Source: a virus
Strand: one strand, 5' to 3'
Length of the DNA: 64,000 nt
Virus record (IMG/VR): IMGVR_UViG_3300025770_000012
Span: 20,948-84,947 of that record
Shown: piece by piece, positions 53,795 to 62,054 of the stretch
Numbering within the stretch: the first letter of the stretch is position 1
Layout of the letters: each line of letters opens with the position of its first letter
Position numbers and translations under genes: made by a program
The notes under the pieces: generated by a model
Told to the model about the DNA's origin: nothing
Seen by the model: only the letters and a program-made list of their open reading frames with translations
The model's database searches: none

Positions 53795-56149
53795 TTAATA
53801 TCCATATTTAGAAATATAAGTCTGTTTACGTTTAATTTTGGGCCCTCCAGTTTTATTCTGGGCCAATTGACCTACATTAATATTTACCTTGCCACCTTCA
53901 CCCTCACTTGAGCCATAGTTTCTTCCAACCGATCTAAGGATTCTGTAGGGGGAAATTTTGTCAAAGCCTTCCGCTTCATTAAAGTCATCTATAACTCCTG
54001 AAAATCCTTCACCTGTGGCATCATTAAAATTATATTGATCTGTAACTGAGTAGGTGCCATCTCTATTTTGCTTGTAATTTGCTTGGCCAATTGTAGTTTT
54101 CATAGAGTAATTAGGATTGAAGTACTTAAACAAAGGAGCGAATGAGCCGCTAAAAGTTCCACCTACATCGTCATTCTTATGCTCACTGGTTTGGTAATCA
54201 TCATATCCTAGAACTCCTCTCCTTCCACCCCCAGCTTCCCCTATAGCATCTCGAAGGGCCTGTGCTTCTCTATCATTAATAGTAGTCTCATCAATATCTT
54301 GAGAGCCTATGCCAGTTACATCGGAAATAAGTTGCCTTGCATTTGACGGAACTACATTATTAAGAACGTCTCGAGCTGCGCCACCTGCATAGTCTAAGGC
54401 CGACTCAAACCAATTAGACTTGTCCTCTTCTTTATTATCTTTCTCTTCCCCAGAATCTCCACCTGTAGCAAAACGTTTACTTAGATAGGTATCATGAGAT
54501 CTAACTCCTCCCTTTCTGTGAAAAGCTTTGGAAGCAGATGCTGTTTTATAGTGTTTAGCGAAAAAGTCAGCCTGCTCGTCAGTATCAAATCTAAAGTCCT
54601 TCTTACTGGGGGCAGGATTTGGATCGTACGTTAATGGGCCACCAGGATACTTTTCTTGCACAGTTGGAACTGCATGATTATCCCACGCAGACATATAGTG
54701 TGTAGACACACCATCTACTTCGGGTATCTGCATCCTCTGTCCTTCGTCCTTAATCATTCTTTGGGCCGCAGTATTACCTGAGTTGGCCTCGTTATAAATC
54801 TTAAGTGACATCTCCGCGTCGTTAAGAGGTTCTACTCTAGGTCCGCCTGTTCTGGGACCTGCATATTGCATACGATTTCCCCCTGTCTTGAAGCCCCCCT
54901 CTTTCCATTTGAATTTAGGATCCTGATTATGAAGGTTTACAAAGTCTTGAGCAGATAAAATTTTATCTACTTCTGCAACTTGAGAGCCTTTTGGACCTAA
55001 TAGAGTTGTTATATTTTGACCACCTGCTCCTGTTACTTGCATATTAGTTCCTGTCCCAGGTTTTATTTTTGCTAAAGCATCATCAGTAAATTCTGATACA
55101 TTTACTCTTTTAAGTTGATCCGAATTAGGTTTTAATTTAACAACGTAAGGATTTTTACCCCCATATCTATCAACTAAACTGTTTTTACCTAGTATCCAAC
55201 TTTGATCTGTAGTTGCGTTTATATGATCAAAGCCAGTATTAGATTGAACATCCCCTTGAATACCTGTGCGTCTTCCTACTGTTCCTTCAGCAGGTACATG
55301 AGTTGCATATCTTCTAGCAGTTTCAATATCAGGAGCGTCAACTACTCTATATAAACTTTTCACTTCATCAACCGACTTTGCTGTTCCAGGAAGAGCAGCA
55401 AATGCAGCTCCTAAAGCTATATTTTTTGCATTTCCCCATGAAGGATTATTTATCATATCTTTTGTTGCCCCTGCTACATACTTTGCATCTCCTACAGGAG
55501 ATAAATAGTCTGCAAAACTAAAAGATTTTATAGCATCACCCCTAGAATTACTATTATCCCCCATATTAGAAACTACACCATTATAGTAATTCTCTTGCCC
55601 CTCTTCAAATGTAGGTAAAGGAGTTTCCCCATTTAAAGCACGATACTCTGCCGCTACTTTTTGCTTAGTTCTAATTTTTTCCAAAAACTCATCTGAAATA
55701 CCTGTCTCCTTATTTTCCTCTTCTTTGTTTTTCTTTTGATCAAAACCTGCCAATTGCATGCGATTACCTCCAGTCTTAAATCCTCCTTTTTTATATGTGC
55801 CGGGAGTTTCTATAACAGTCCCCACATCATCACCCATAGGTATATTCTCAATACCAGGAGGAACCGACTCATAGGATGCTACAACATTACCTTTCTTATC
55901 GACCTTCTTCATGTCGATTGGATGAGTCATACCCATTGTATTAAAATCTCCAGAAGAGTTTGGGAAGGACATACTTGATCCCTCAGGTTGCCCCCGCAGT
56001 CCGTTAGTGGCTTTTTCTGGAGTATCGGCAATTTGGTCTACACCAGATGCCTGTGCCTCCTGTTGATTGATAAGGTCTCCAATAGAACCCTTATGGCCAG
56101 AAGCTAGTGCCCCCTTAATAATATCTAGTTTCTCCTCAGAGCTTAGCAT
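53795..56149 (-). CDS. Large motif-rich virion protein with repeated GGFKTGG tag and toxin-like central region
   Basis: The 784-residue protein has two identical 11-residue copies of GGFKTGGNRMQ (residues 122-132 and 418-428) and a related RKGGVRSHD near 546. Between them, residues 216-263 (LSPVGDAKYVAGATKDMI..., ALGAAFAALPG) resemble the hydrophobic pre-toxin segments of polymorphic toxins. The following part begins LYRVVDAPDIETARRYATHVP and contains NATTDQSWILG and YVVKLKP, which loosely recalls ADP-ribosyltransferase folds. The C-terminal region is disordered, then beta-rich, ending in KIKRKQTYISKYGY. It starts on the portal stop codon (TAATG). It is probably packaged; the toxin-like reading is tentative. 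Confidence 0.6.
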   Translation of the reverse strand: MLSSEEKLDIIKGALASGHKGSIGDLINQQEAQASGVDQIADTPEKATNGLRGQPEGSSMSFPNSSGDFNTMGMTHPIDMKKVDKKGNVVASYESVPPGIENIPMGDDVGTVIETPGTYKKGGFKTGGNRMQLAGFDQKKNKEEENKETGISDEFLEKIRTKQKVAAEYRALNGETPLPTFEEGQENYYNGVVSNMGDNSNSRGDAIKSFSFADYLSPVGDAKYVAGATKDMINNPSWGNAKNIALGAAFAALPGTAKSVDEVKSLYRVVDAPDIETARRYATHVPAEGTVGRRTGIQGDVQSNTGFDHINATTDQSWILGKNSLVDRYGGKNPYVVKLKPNSDQLKRVNVSEFTDDALAKIKPGTGTNMQVTGAGGQNITTLLGPKGSQVAEVDKILSAQDFVNLHNQDPKFKWKEGGFKTGGNRMQYAGPRTGGPRVEPLNDAEMSLKIYNEANSGNTAAQRMIKDEGQRMQIPEVDGVSTHYMSAWDNHAVPTVQEKYPGGPLTYDPNPAPSKKDFRFDTDEQADFFAKHYKTASASKAFHRKGGVRSHDTYLSKRFATGGDSGEEKDNKEEDKSNWFESALDYAGGAARDVLNNVVPSNARQLISDVTGIGSQDIDETTINDREAQALRDAIGEAGGGRRGVLGYDDYQTSEHKNDDVGGTFSGSFAPLFKYFNPNYSMKTTIGQANYKQNRDGTYSVTDQYNFNDATGEGFSGVIDDFNEAEGFDKISPYRILRSVGRNYGSSEGEGGKVNINVGQLAQNKTGGPKIKRKQTYISKYGY

Positions 56150-58443
56150 TATTTATTCTTATTAGCAGATTTAGCCACTTTAGCTTTTGTACTAGCTTCT
56201 TTATTTTTAATTCCAGCTTCAGTACGTTTAATACTTTCGTTAGCCTTATTAGATCTAGCTTGTTCTTCGGCTTGAGATTGTTTAGTATCCGAGTCTTTAG
56301 CTTTTACCTCTACATCTTTAGCATGCTTAGTGCCATCCATCTCTACTCGAGCGTTGTTATCTTCGGCGTGGATCTTAGCAACTTCGATCTGGGTCTCGCG
56401 ATCCTTTTCTTTATTCATGTTGTCGTTATCTCTGCCTTCCTTCTCTCCTTGCAGTTTAGCTTTCTCTATTTCGTTCTGAGCTTCTTGCTGTTGAGCTTGT
56501 AGCTCTTCCATTTGCTTTTCCGCTAGACCAACCTTTGCTTTAATAGTAGCAAAACTCTCTGAATCTAGCATCTCTACGATTGTAGAAGCTGGCACTCCGT
56601 TTTGGATCATAGATTGAGCTAAGTTTTTGACCATGTCAAACTTCTCCTGCTCCTTCCCTGAGTCGGTCATGAATATACCATAGTTAGATTCCATGTGGGC
56701 TACACTTTCTAAATCTAAAAACTCTTGAGTACCGTCTGGCATCATGAATGCGGCTTTCTTACCTGTATGCCAAGCTTCTTTAGAATAATCAAGGAGGGCT
56801 TGCATGTCCCTCGCCTCCATTCTATTAAACTTTTTAAATAAATCTTCTGTAATATGAGACGACTGTACGATTGCTTGTTGTGATGTAGCCTTGCCCTCAT
56901 ATGATCCAATTTGTCCCTGACGTTGGCGGTTTACACCGGATAACTTCTCCCACTCTAGCATGATAGACTCTAGCAACATTATATACTGATCAATAGTCTG
57001 TATTGACATGTCTAACACTGACTGGTGTTGAGGATTAAGTTGGATACCTTCCTTATTGTAATCTACCCAAGCAATACCTGACCCTTCTACATAGTACATG
57101 AACTTGTCCATGTCCCATTTCTTTGGGATCATATTAATATCAAACTGAGCAATAATGTCTTTACTTCTAGCAACTGCTAACTCTAATCTGTACTTGTAGA
57201 TATTATAAGTTAACTGGAAAGGTATTCCAAGAGATACTAATGAGATATTAACCGCGTTAACATCTGAATACTTTCTACCATTGATAGGAAGCTTACATGA
57301 TGATAGGTTATCTATTGATAGCCTTTGGTTAGATATAGGATTAATATTAATTATCATCCTTCCATCTATTCTTGTGCCCTCCCAAACTTCATTTACCCAC
57401 TTCCAGTCTATAACACCTCCCATCTCCTTAAGTTCCATAGGCATTTTGAACCCATCGTCTACCATCTGCTCTTCGGGGACTCCTGTATTGGGGTCCAAAT
57501 ATGATAAGAAACCTATCCTTTTTCTTGACTTCCAGTAAACGTTGATAACTTCTATCAATCGGTTTCTATAAGAGTTTGGGCTCTTACCTGCTCCACTTGA
57601 ATATAGAAGATATGAATCTGCCTCAGAATTTCTGGGCTCTTCTAGTTCTAGTACTTGTTCTTCCGTGAGACTATCGTAGTAATGATCAACAACAGTAGAG
57701 GCATGCACATATTTACGCACCATAGCCCAATCACCATCTTCCACAAACTCCACATCAGGATCTTTATCATAATCAACATCGATTGGATTTAAAACATCAT
57801 AAAATGGCTCAGACTGTCTTACACCTCTGTGAGTGTAACACTCTCCAGATATAAGGAAATGGAACCATGCTTTGTCTAACTTATCCCCAACTTCTTGCTC
57901 TGTTAAGATATAGTTCATAGCCTGCTGGCCTTTGATAGCTCTATTATCTACGTATGTAGCTTCGAACTGGTCGGCAATATGTTTAGGAAGCTCTACTTCT
58001 TGAGTTTCCATCCCAGTATTTGCTCCTTTGGCGTTCATCTCATTAGCAAACCTCTGCTTAAGGCCCTGAAGGATAGCTTCTTTCTTAGCTTCTTCCTTTA
58101 GACTTATAGAGTCTGCATTTTTAACTACAACACTAAAGTTCATCGGACGCTTAGACTTCTCCCCCAATAAAAGATCGATAATCGGCTTAATGATAGGATA
58201 GTTCCGCATCTGAGATGGGAAGTTCTTTCTAGACTTACCGTAAGGTTTAAGGACATGTGTATAGTCCCCCTCGTCTATGGTACCGTTGTAATAATCGTAC
58301 AATCTTTTGAGATCGTCCTTATGTGAAGTATAACCAGTGCCCTGGTCAGAAAGATTGATGAATGCTTCTACGCATCCTTCTCTCCATTCTTTATCTTTCT
58401 TTTTGATCGACAGTTTCTGTCGAGGAATGTTGTCGTAGCCCAT
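56149..58443 (-). CDS. Portal protein (crAss type)
   Basis: The 764-residue protein directly follows TerL, the usual portal position. N-terminal WREGCVEAFINLSDQGTGYTSHKDDLKRLYDYYNGTID and KPIIDLLLGEKSKRPMNFSVV fit the family, as do the central INPISNQRLSIDNLSSCKLPI and the MLEWEKLSGVNRQRQGQIGSYEG motif (portal stem/loop region). The last 110-130 residues are a Glu/Lys/Gln-rich coiled coil (QQEAQNEIEKAKLQGEKEG...), which may reach into the capsid. It forms the dodecameric DNA gate. A promoter candidate lies six bases from its start codon. Confidence 0.85.
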   Translation of the reverse strand: MGYDNIPRQKLSIKKKDKEWREGCVEAFINLSDQGTGYTSHKDDLKRLYDYYNGTIDEGDYTHVLKPYGKSRKNFPSQMRNYPIIKPIIDLLLGEKSKRPMNFSVVVKNADSISLKEEAKKEAILQGLKQRFANEMNAKGANTGMETQEVELPKHIADQFEATYVDNRAIKGQQAMNYILTEQEVGDKLDKAWFHFLISGECYTHRGVRQSEPFYDVLNPIDVDYDKDPDVEFVEDGDWAMVRKYVHASTVVDHYYDSLTEEQVLELEEPRNSEADSYLLYSSGAGKSPNSYRNRLIEVINVYWKSRKRIGFLSYLDPNTGVPEEQMVDDGFKMPMELKEMGGVIDWKWVNEVWEGTRIDGRMIININPISNQRLSIDNLSSCKLPINGRKYSDVNAVNISLVSLGIPFQLTYNIYKYRLELAVARSKDIIAQFDINMIPKKWDMDKFMYYVEGSGIAWVDYNKEGIQLNPQHQSVLDMSIQTIDQYIMLLESIMLEWEKLSGVNRQRQGQIGSYEGKATSQQAIVQSSHITEDLFKKFNRMEARDMQALLDYSKEAWHTGKKAAFMMPDGTQEFLDLESVAHMESNYGIFMTDSGKEQEKFDMVKNLAQSMIQNGVPASTIVEMLDSESFATIKAKVGLAEKQMEELQAQQQEAQNEIEKAKLQGEKEGRDNDNMNKEKDRETQIEVAKIHAEDNNARVEMDGTKHAKDVEVKAKDSDTKQSQAEEQARSNKANESIKRTEAGIKNKEASTKAKVAKSANKNK

Positions 58444-58449
58444 GATCTA

Positions 58450-58457
58450 CAAATATA
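58450..58457 (-). promoter_or_regulatory. Bacteroidota-type -7 promoter element at the portal gene
   Basis: On the - strand the box TATATTTG (TAnnTTTG) ends six bases before the portal ATG. Transcription would begin within a few bases of the start codon, giving a nearly leaderless message. No clear -33 TTG is visible. The surrounding 75 bases are AT-rich and contain no gene. Confidence 0.5.
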
Positions 58458-58518
58458 CAAAAATTATCCTTACCTGCGATAATAAGATTATTTTCTAAGT
58501 TTCTTTACTAGTATATCA

Positions 58519-60504
58519 CTAATAATAGTTTGAATCAAACCATTTATCTGCGGCTCTATCTTCTAGAATATCTTTTATTTCAGCATTATATAGCTCCCTT
58601 GTGTGATACATACCTATCATAAGAGCCATCACACGGTCAAAGTTACCTTTGTGGTTAAACTTTATTAACTCTGTAAGGAGAGCAGGATCATATATTTTAT
58701 GGATGTTTAATGTAATTTTTCCATTTTCATCAGTATATCTAGGAGTATTTAACCAGTCTCTTATATATATTTCTCCCTGTCTTTTACGGGGCTCTGTCAT
58801 ATGCATCCCATACTGTCTCTTCACGGTCTTAGATCTAAGGTCCCTCTTATCTAACATTTCAAACTCCTCCTGTAGTTTATGTAATTTCCTGTGCCTCTTA
58901 GCATAAGGTATCACTTCTCCACGATCATTCTCAAATCCAATCTTACATCCATAGTAATCTGCTAATAAGAACAGGTTTTTATTATAATCATCTTGAGTAT
59001 CTGGCCGCCCTACATAGCTGGCTACAATAAGATCGTCTGGCTGTGAAAGATTGTTTGGGCGCTTAAGTACATACGCCGCACCAAGGGACGCACTATCGGC
59101 AGATTTGTTTTGACCGTAAGGGTCATGGCAAATCACATACATATTAATAGGTACCTGCTCTTTTTGGTTTCTATAAGGAGACTCGTAGATAACTATTGCA
59201 CCTGTAGTATTATCATCCTTTCTATGTGGGTATTTAGTTACTGCTCTAAGATCACCATCTAGTCGGAACTTTATCTTCCCGTCTGCCGTGTAATAAAGAC
59301 TACCTATAGTACCTACCGATTGCAGATTGTGAGCCTTAATGTTATTATACTGCTCTTGTAACGACGCTATGTCGAACAGATTGGCGGTTACTTGTAGGGT
59401 GGCCTCTTGCGGTGAAAAAGGGTGTTCCGCAATATACTGATCAAGAGACTTTGCGTCTGCTGCGCCTTTCTTCTTCTCCCGCATAGAGTTCTCATATTCT
59501 CTTGCCTTCTGCTCTTGAGAATTTCCATCATCATCAATAAAACCATCTAAGTTCTTGTGTATAGGTATGAAAAATCCACACCTAGTTCCTATAGCTCCCT
59601 CATCCCAGATATTCTCATAGGACATACAATCATAGGCGTCTGGGTTATAAAAAATCTCTTCCATAGCTTCAAAGTCCCCGTCTTTAGTACCACCAGTACC
59701 AAAAGCTATCATCAATCCTAAAGTCTTTGCCCCTTGTCTCATAGTAGGCATAGTTACTTCCCATGCTTTTAATAATCCAGGAAAAGCACCGGCTTCCTCA
59801 AAAAATATGAGCTCTCCAGCCTTACCCCTCACTTTGTCTGGGGCATCCTTAAGTGATACCCCCATGATCTGGGACTTCATCCCCATCTCTATCTCAATAC
59901 CATTGACTTTCTTCTTGTAGCCGGACATCTTATGCATCTCCCTATCCTTAAGGCGGGGTTGCGCCCACGCGGTATGATCGTCAATGAAAGATAAAAACTC
60001 CCAAGCTTTAGATAAGAGACCGTCACCTATAAGGTATTCTTTTTGCGCAGCAAAAACAAAATTCTTAGAATTCCTAACAAAGAAGTAGTTTCTAGCTAAC
60101 ATACTACCTGCCTTGTAAGAATACCCTTTACGTCTAGCTTTAAGTACGATCATATGCTTGTCTTGAGCCCTGGCCTTCTCTATCTCATGATAGTATTCCC
60201 AATCCCCATCATAAAAACTAGGGAAGGTCCTCTCACGTCGGGACTGAGTAGTGCCGTCCGGCATGATCTCATCTATAGCCCTATCTATGGGACAGTAGTT
60301 TAAATAAAAGTAATGAAAGCCTGTAACAGACAATGCCTCTGGGGTACCCGAATCAACGGTATACCCATAGAGACATCTTTTCTTCTCGCCGTCCCAATAC
60401 TCATAATAATCCCTTGTACCTGGAAGAGCGTCAGTATAATGCCCAGATTTTAAAAACTTAACTGCTGAAGGGCGTACCCTATCTATGTTTTTGAATCTCG
60501 ACAT
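58519..60504 (-). CDS. terL: Terminase large subunit (packaging ATPase and nuclease)
   Basis: The 661-residue protein has a Walker A-like loop KARRKGYSYK (residues 122-131), a Walker B ELIFFEEAG (231-239) with catalytic Glu, and a coupling-type IAFGTGG (267-272). The C-terminal RNase H-like nuclease shows VICHDPYGQNKSAD (Asp461 and Asp470), IGFENDRG (Glu525/Asp527) and a final FDRVMALMIGMY. The variant P-loop (Lys-Gly-Tyr-Ser) is common among crAss-like terminases. It cuts concatemers and pumps DNA through the portal. It overlaps the preceding small acidic gene by 22 bases. Confidence 0.92.
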   Translation of the reverse strand: MSRFKNIDRVRPSAVKFLKSGHYTDALPGTRDYYEYWDGEKKRCLYGYTVDSGTPEALSVTGFHYFYLNYCPIDRAIDEIMPDGTTQSRRERTFPSFYDGDWEYYHEIEKARAQDKHMIVLKARRKGYSYKAGSMLARNYFFVRNSKNFVFAAQKEYLIGDGLLSKAWEFLSFIDDHTAWAQPRLKDREMHKMSGYKKKVNGIEIEMGMKSQIMGVSLKDAPDKVRGKAGELIFFEEAGAFPGLLKAWEVTMPTMRQGAKTLGLMIAFGTGGTKDGDFEAMEEIFYNPDAYDCMSYENIWDEGAIGTRCGFFIPIHKNLDGFIDDDGNSQEQKAREYENSMREKKKGAADAKSLDQYIAEHPFSPQEATLQVTANLFDIASLQEQYNNIKAHNLQSVGTIGSLYYTADGKIKFRLDGDLRAVTKYPHRKDDNTTGAIVIYESPYRNQKEQVPINMYVICHDPYGQNKSADSASLGAAYVLKRPNNLSQPDDLIVASYVGRPDTQDDYNKNLFLLADYYGCKIGFENDRGEVIPYAKRHRKLHKLQEEFEMLDKRDLRSKTVKRQYGMHMTEPRKRQGEIYIRDWLNTPRYTDENGKITLNIHKIYDPALLTELIKFNHKGNFDRVMALMIGMYHTRELYNAEIKDILEDRAADKWFDSNYY

Positions 60505-60755
60505 TCCTTTTTAATATCTAACAGTTCTAAGCACTTCTCGTATTCCTCTATGTCCGTGAAATACTCTATTACAATATCTAGAACATCTTCTGTCCGCCCA
60601 TCTTCCTCAAAAGGATCGAAAGGCAGAGGATACGCATCTATAGTTTTATCCTCTAGATCATAATAAATATCATCTAGAGTCTTTCTTCTAGTGATTAGAT
60701 CATATGCATTGTGCATAGACGCACTGTATAGTTCTAAATCATCTAGAAAATCCAT
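60483..60755 (-). CDS. Small acidic protein before TerL
   Basis: The 90-residue protein is very acidic and helical (FLDDLELYSASMHNAYDLITRR, TEDVLDIVIEYFTDIEEYEKCLELL). Its end overlaps the TerL start, suggesting coupled translation and possibly a physical link to packaging. It does not look like a DNA-binding small terminase because it lacks a basic N-terminal helix-turn-helix. The function is unknown. Confidence 0.7.
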   Translation of the reverse strand: MDFLDDLELYSASMHNAYDLITRRKTLDDIYYDLEDKTIDAYPLPFDPFEEDGRTEDVLDIVIEYFTDIEEYEKCLELLDIKKECRDSKT

Positions 60756-60759
60756 AGTA

Positions 60760-60915
60760 TTAATTTTTTACACCCAAGTTTAAAACCACTAATTTAAACT
60801 TTTTTAAGGAAAGATCACAATAAAATTCAAAAATAGTTAATTTACTAACTCGAAAAATAATCTCTACCTTATCTGCCTGTTTCTTATGGGGGGCACCCTT
60901 TATCCATTTAATCAT
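60760..60915 (-). CDS. Short gene (51 codons), unknown
   Basis: An ATG-to-TAA frame of 51 codons fills the apparent gap between two genes and ends four bases before the next start. The product starts MIKWIKGAPHKKQADKVEII and has alternating basic and hydrophobic residues (RVSKLTIFEFYCDLSLKKFK), fitting a small beta-rich protein. The upstream AAATTAAATAATT leader matches other starts here. A possible internal promoter box (60828-60835) lies in the frame, so a noncoding reading is also possible. Confidence 0.55.
   Translation of the reverse strand: MIKWIKGAPHKKQADKVEIIFRVSKLTIFEFYCDLSLKKFKLVVLNLGVKN
60828..60835 (-). promoter_or_regulatory. Possible Bacteroidota -7 element upstream of the TerL pair
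   Basis: On the - strand TATTTTTG matches TAnnTTTG, 73 bases before the 90-residue gene. It lies inside a short reading frame and has no clear -33 box. It could be a chance match in AT-rich sequence. Confidence 0.3.
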
Positions 60916-60932
60916 AATTATTTAATTTTAAT

Positions 60933-61454
60933 TTATATACTGTATTTGTTAACTTCAATGCCACCTCTATTAGAATTGGCGGCCTGCTCTTCTTTCTTTA
61001 CTATCTCTTCCAATCGTGTTAGCCCGTCTACAACCTTCCCCATCTTTTCTAGATTACCTATAAGGTCTTTGGCTGTATATATAGGTTTACCACGGTCGTC
61101 TAATGTAGTAAGATCTATGGTCCTGAAGTATTTTTCCAATTTAGTTACAGACTCTTTAGCTGCTTTCAATAGCCGCACCGCGGAAGTCTCTACTAGCTTG
61201 TCATATCGATCACAGGCAGCTAATACTTTAGGGGAGGGAGTAAATTTACTTCCTTCGCCAAAGATACTATCTTTTACCTCAACTAATCGCTGCTCCCAAT
61301 CATATATTGAAAATGGAGATCGGTGATCACACATAAAGTAAACAAATGATAGCTCTGTACCTTTCAGGCCCTTAAATTCCCGAACAGTCATAGCATACGC
61401 GCTTGGAATAGCTTTATTATCCTTTATAAATATTAAATCATCCTTTAGTCTCAT
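60933..61454 (-). CDS. Candidate small terminase or packaging-associated protein
   Basis: The 173-residue protein begins MRLKDDLIFIKDNKAIPSAYAM and has a middle DWEQRLVEVKDSIFGEGSKFTPSPKVLAACDRYDKLVET, then a long helical C-terminal half (RLLKAAKESVTKLEKYFRTIDL, GKVVDGLTRLEEIVKKEEQAA) suited to oligomerisation. A small terminase is expected near TerL, and size and helical content fit, but I see no clear helix-turn-helix. It overlaps the HU-like gene by 17 bases. Other packaging or regulatory roles are possible. Confidence 0.6.
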   Translation of the reverse strand: MRLKDDLIFIKDNKAIPSAYAMTVREFKGLKGTELSFVYFMCDHRSPFSIYDWEQRLVEVKDSIFGEGSKFTPSPKVLAACDRYDKLVETSAVRLLKAAKESVTKLEKYFRTIDLTTLDDRGKPIYTAKDLIGNLEKMGKVVDGLTRLEEIVKKEEQAANSNRGGIEVNKYSI

Positions 61455-61665
61455 CTTTCTTTTTTCTGTTATTCATATGCTCCAACCTCTTTGGGTTTAC
61501 ATGGAACTTACCGAAATATGGTAATCGTATTCCAGCAAACTTCCCCTCCTTCATTTTTTTAGATACAAATTTGAATTGGTAGTTAGCTATCTCCTCTATT
61601 TTGTGTAGTGGGAGATCATACTTAGTGGCTAAGGCACTTATGATGGCTTTCTTATCCTTGAGCAT
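61438..61665 (-). CDS. Short HU/IHF-like DNA-binding protein
   Basis: The 75-residue protein has an N-terminal two-helix part (KKAIISALATKYDLPLHKIEEIANYQFKFVSKKMKEG), then IRLPYFGKFHVNPKR, corresponding to the LPGFGKF turn of HU/IHF proteins. The usual long beta-arms that wrap DNA are missing or replaced by a basic tail (MNNRKKKDETKG). crAss-like phages often encode IHF-like subunits. It may bend or bind DNA at packaging or promoter sites, possibly pairing with a host subunit. It overlaps the genes on both sides by 14-17 bases. Confidence 0.7.
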   Translation of the reverse strand: MLKDKKAIISALATKYDLPLHKIEEIANYQFKFVSKKMKEGKFAGIRLPYFGKFHVNPKRLEHMNNRKKKDETKG

Positions 61666-61915
61666 CCCATTTCTTTACTGGACAGTCCGAGGTTTTCCAC
61701 TTTGCCTTATGCTCCACTTTACATCCACACTTACCACACGTCATCTTGCGTTTCTTTAAGTCAGGGCACCCATTACAGGTTAACAACCTGTCCGAATACT
61801 CTTTAGGGGATACATTAGGTGCTCCCTGAGCTAAATACTTAGCGGCCTCTTTACCAAAGGTTTTAATCATGGTAAGTATGCCTGGGGGCTTCTCATACAG
61901 ATCGTCATTATTCAT
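61652..61915 (-). CDS. Zinc-ribbon protein
   Basis: The 87-residue protein has six cysteines: CNGC (47, 50), CGKCGC (60, 63, 65) and CPVKKW (78), spaced as a zinc ribbon or knuckle with basic residues between. The N-terminal part is helical (LTMIKTFGKEAAKYLAQGAP). Such small zinc proteins are common in phage early regions and may contact host RNA polymerase, DNA or nucleases. It overlaps the short upstream gene by eight bases and the HU-like gene by 14. The function is not known. Confidence 0.75.
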   Translation of the reverse strand: MNNDDLYEKPPGILTMIKTFGKEAAKYLAQGAPNVSPKEYSDRLLTCNGCPDLKKRKMTCGKCGCKVEHKAKWKTSDCPVKKWDAQG

Positions 61916-62054
61916 ATTTATATATTTTAACCACTATCATGTCACCTTCGAATGTTTGAAATACTTCTATCTCATACGGTGGCACATCATATTCGATTCT
62001 AAGGATTTCATACTTGGTTCCCGGAATTACTTCGGTTGATATGTAGTTCCACAT
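61908..62054 (-). CDS. Short gene (48 codons), unknown
   Basis: A complete ATG-to-TAA frame of 48 codons overlaps the winged-helix gene at its start and the zinc-ribbon gene at its end, filling the apparent gap. The product (MWNYISTEVIPGTKYEILRI, then VPPYEIEVFQTFEGDMIVVKIYKYE) shows alternating hydrophobic and charged residues, like a small beta-barrel or SH3-like fold. Overlap with both neighbours is typical of real genes in this operon. Confidence 0.7.
   Translation of the reverse strand: MWNYISTEVIPGTKYEILRIEYDVPPYEIEVFQTFEGDMIVVKIYKYE

Noticed and set aside
53444-53911. Ser-rich frame on the + strand opposite the scaffold gene
   Set aside because: It mirrors the acidic Glu/Asp codons of the scaffold on the other strand (poly-Ser antisense shadow) and lacks protein-like composition.
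60828-60835. A firm promoter for the terminase operon
   Set aside because: Kept only as a low-confidence feature: it is an eight-base match in AT-rich sequence inside a short reading frame.
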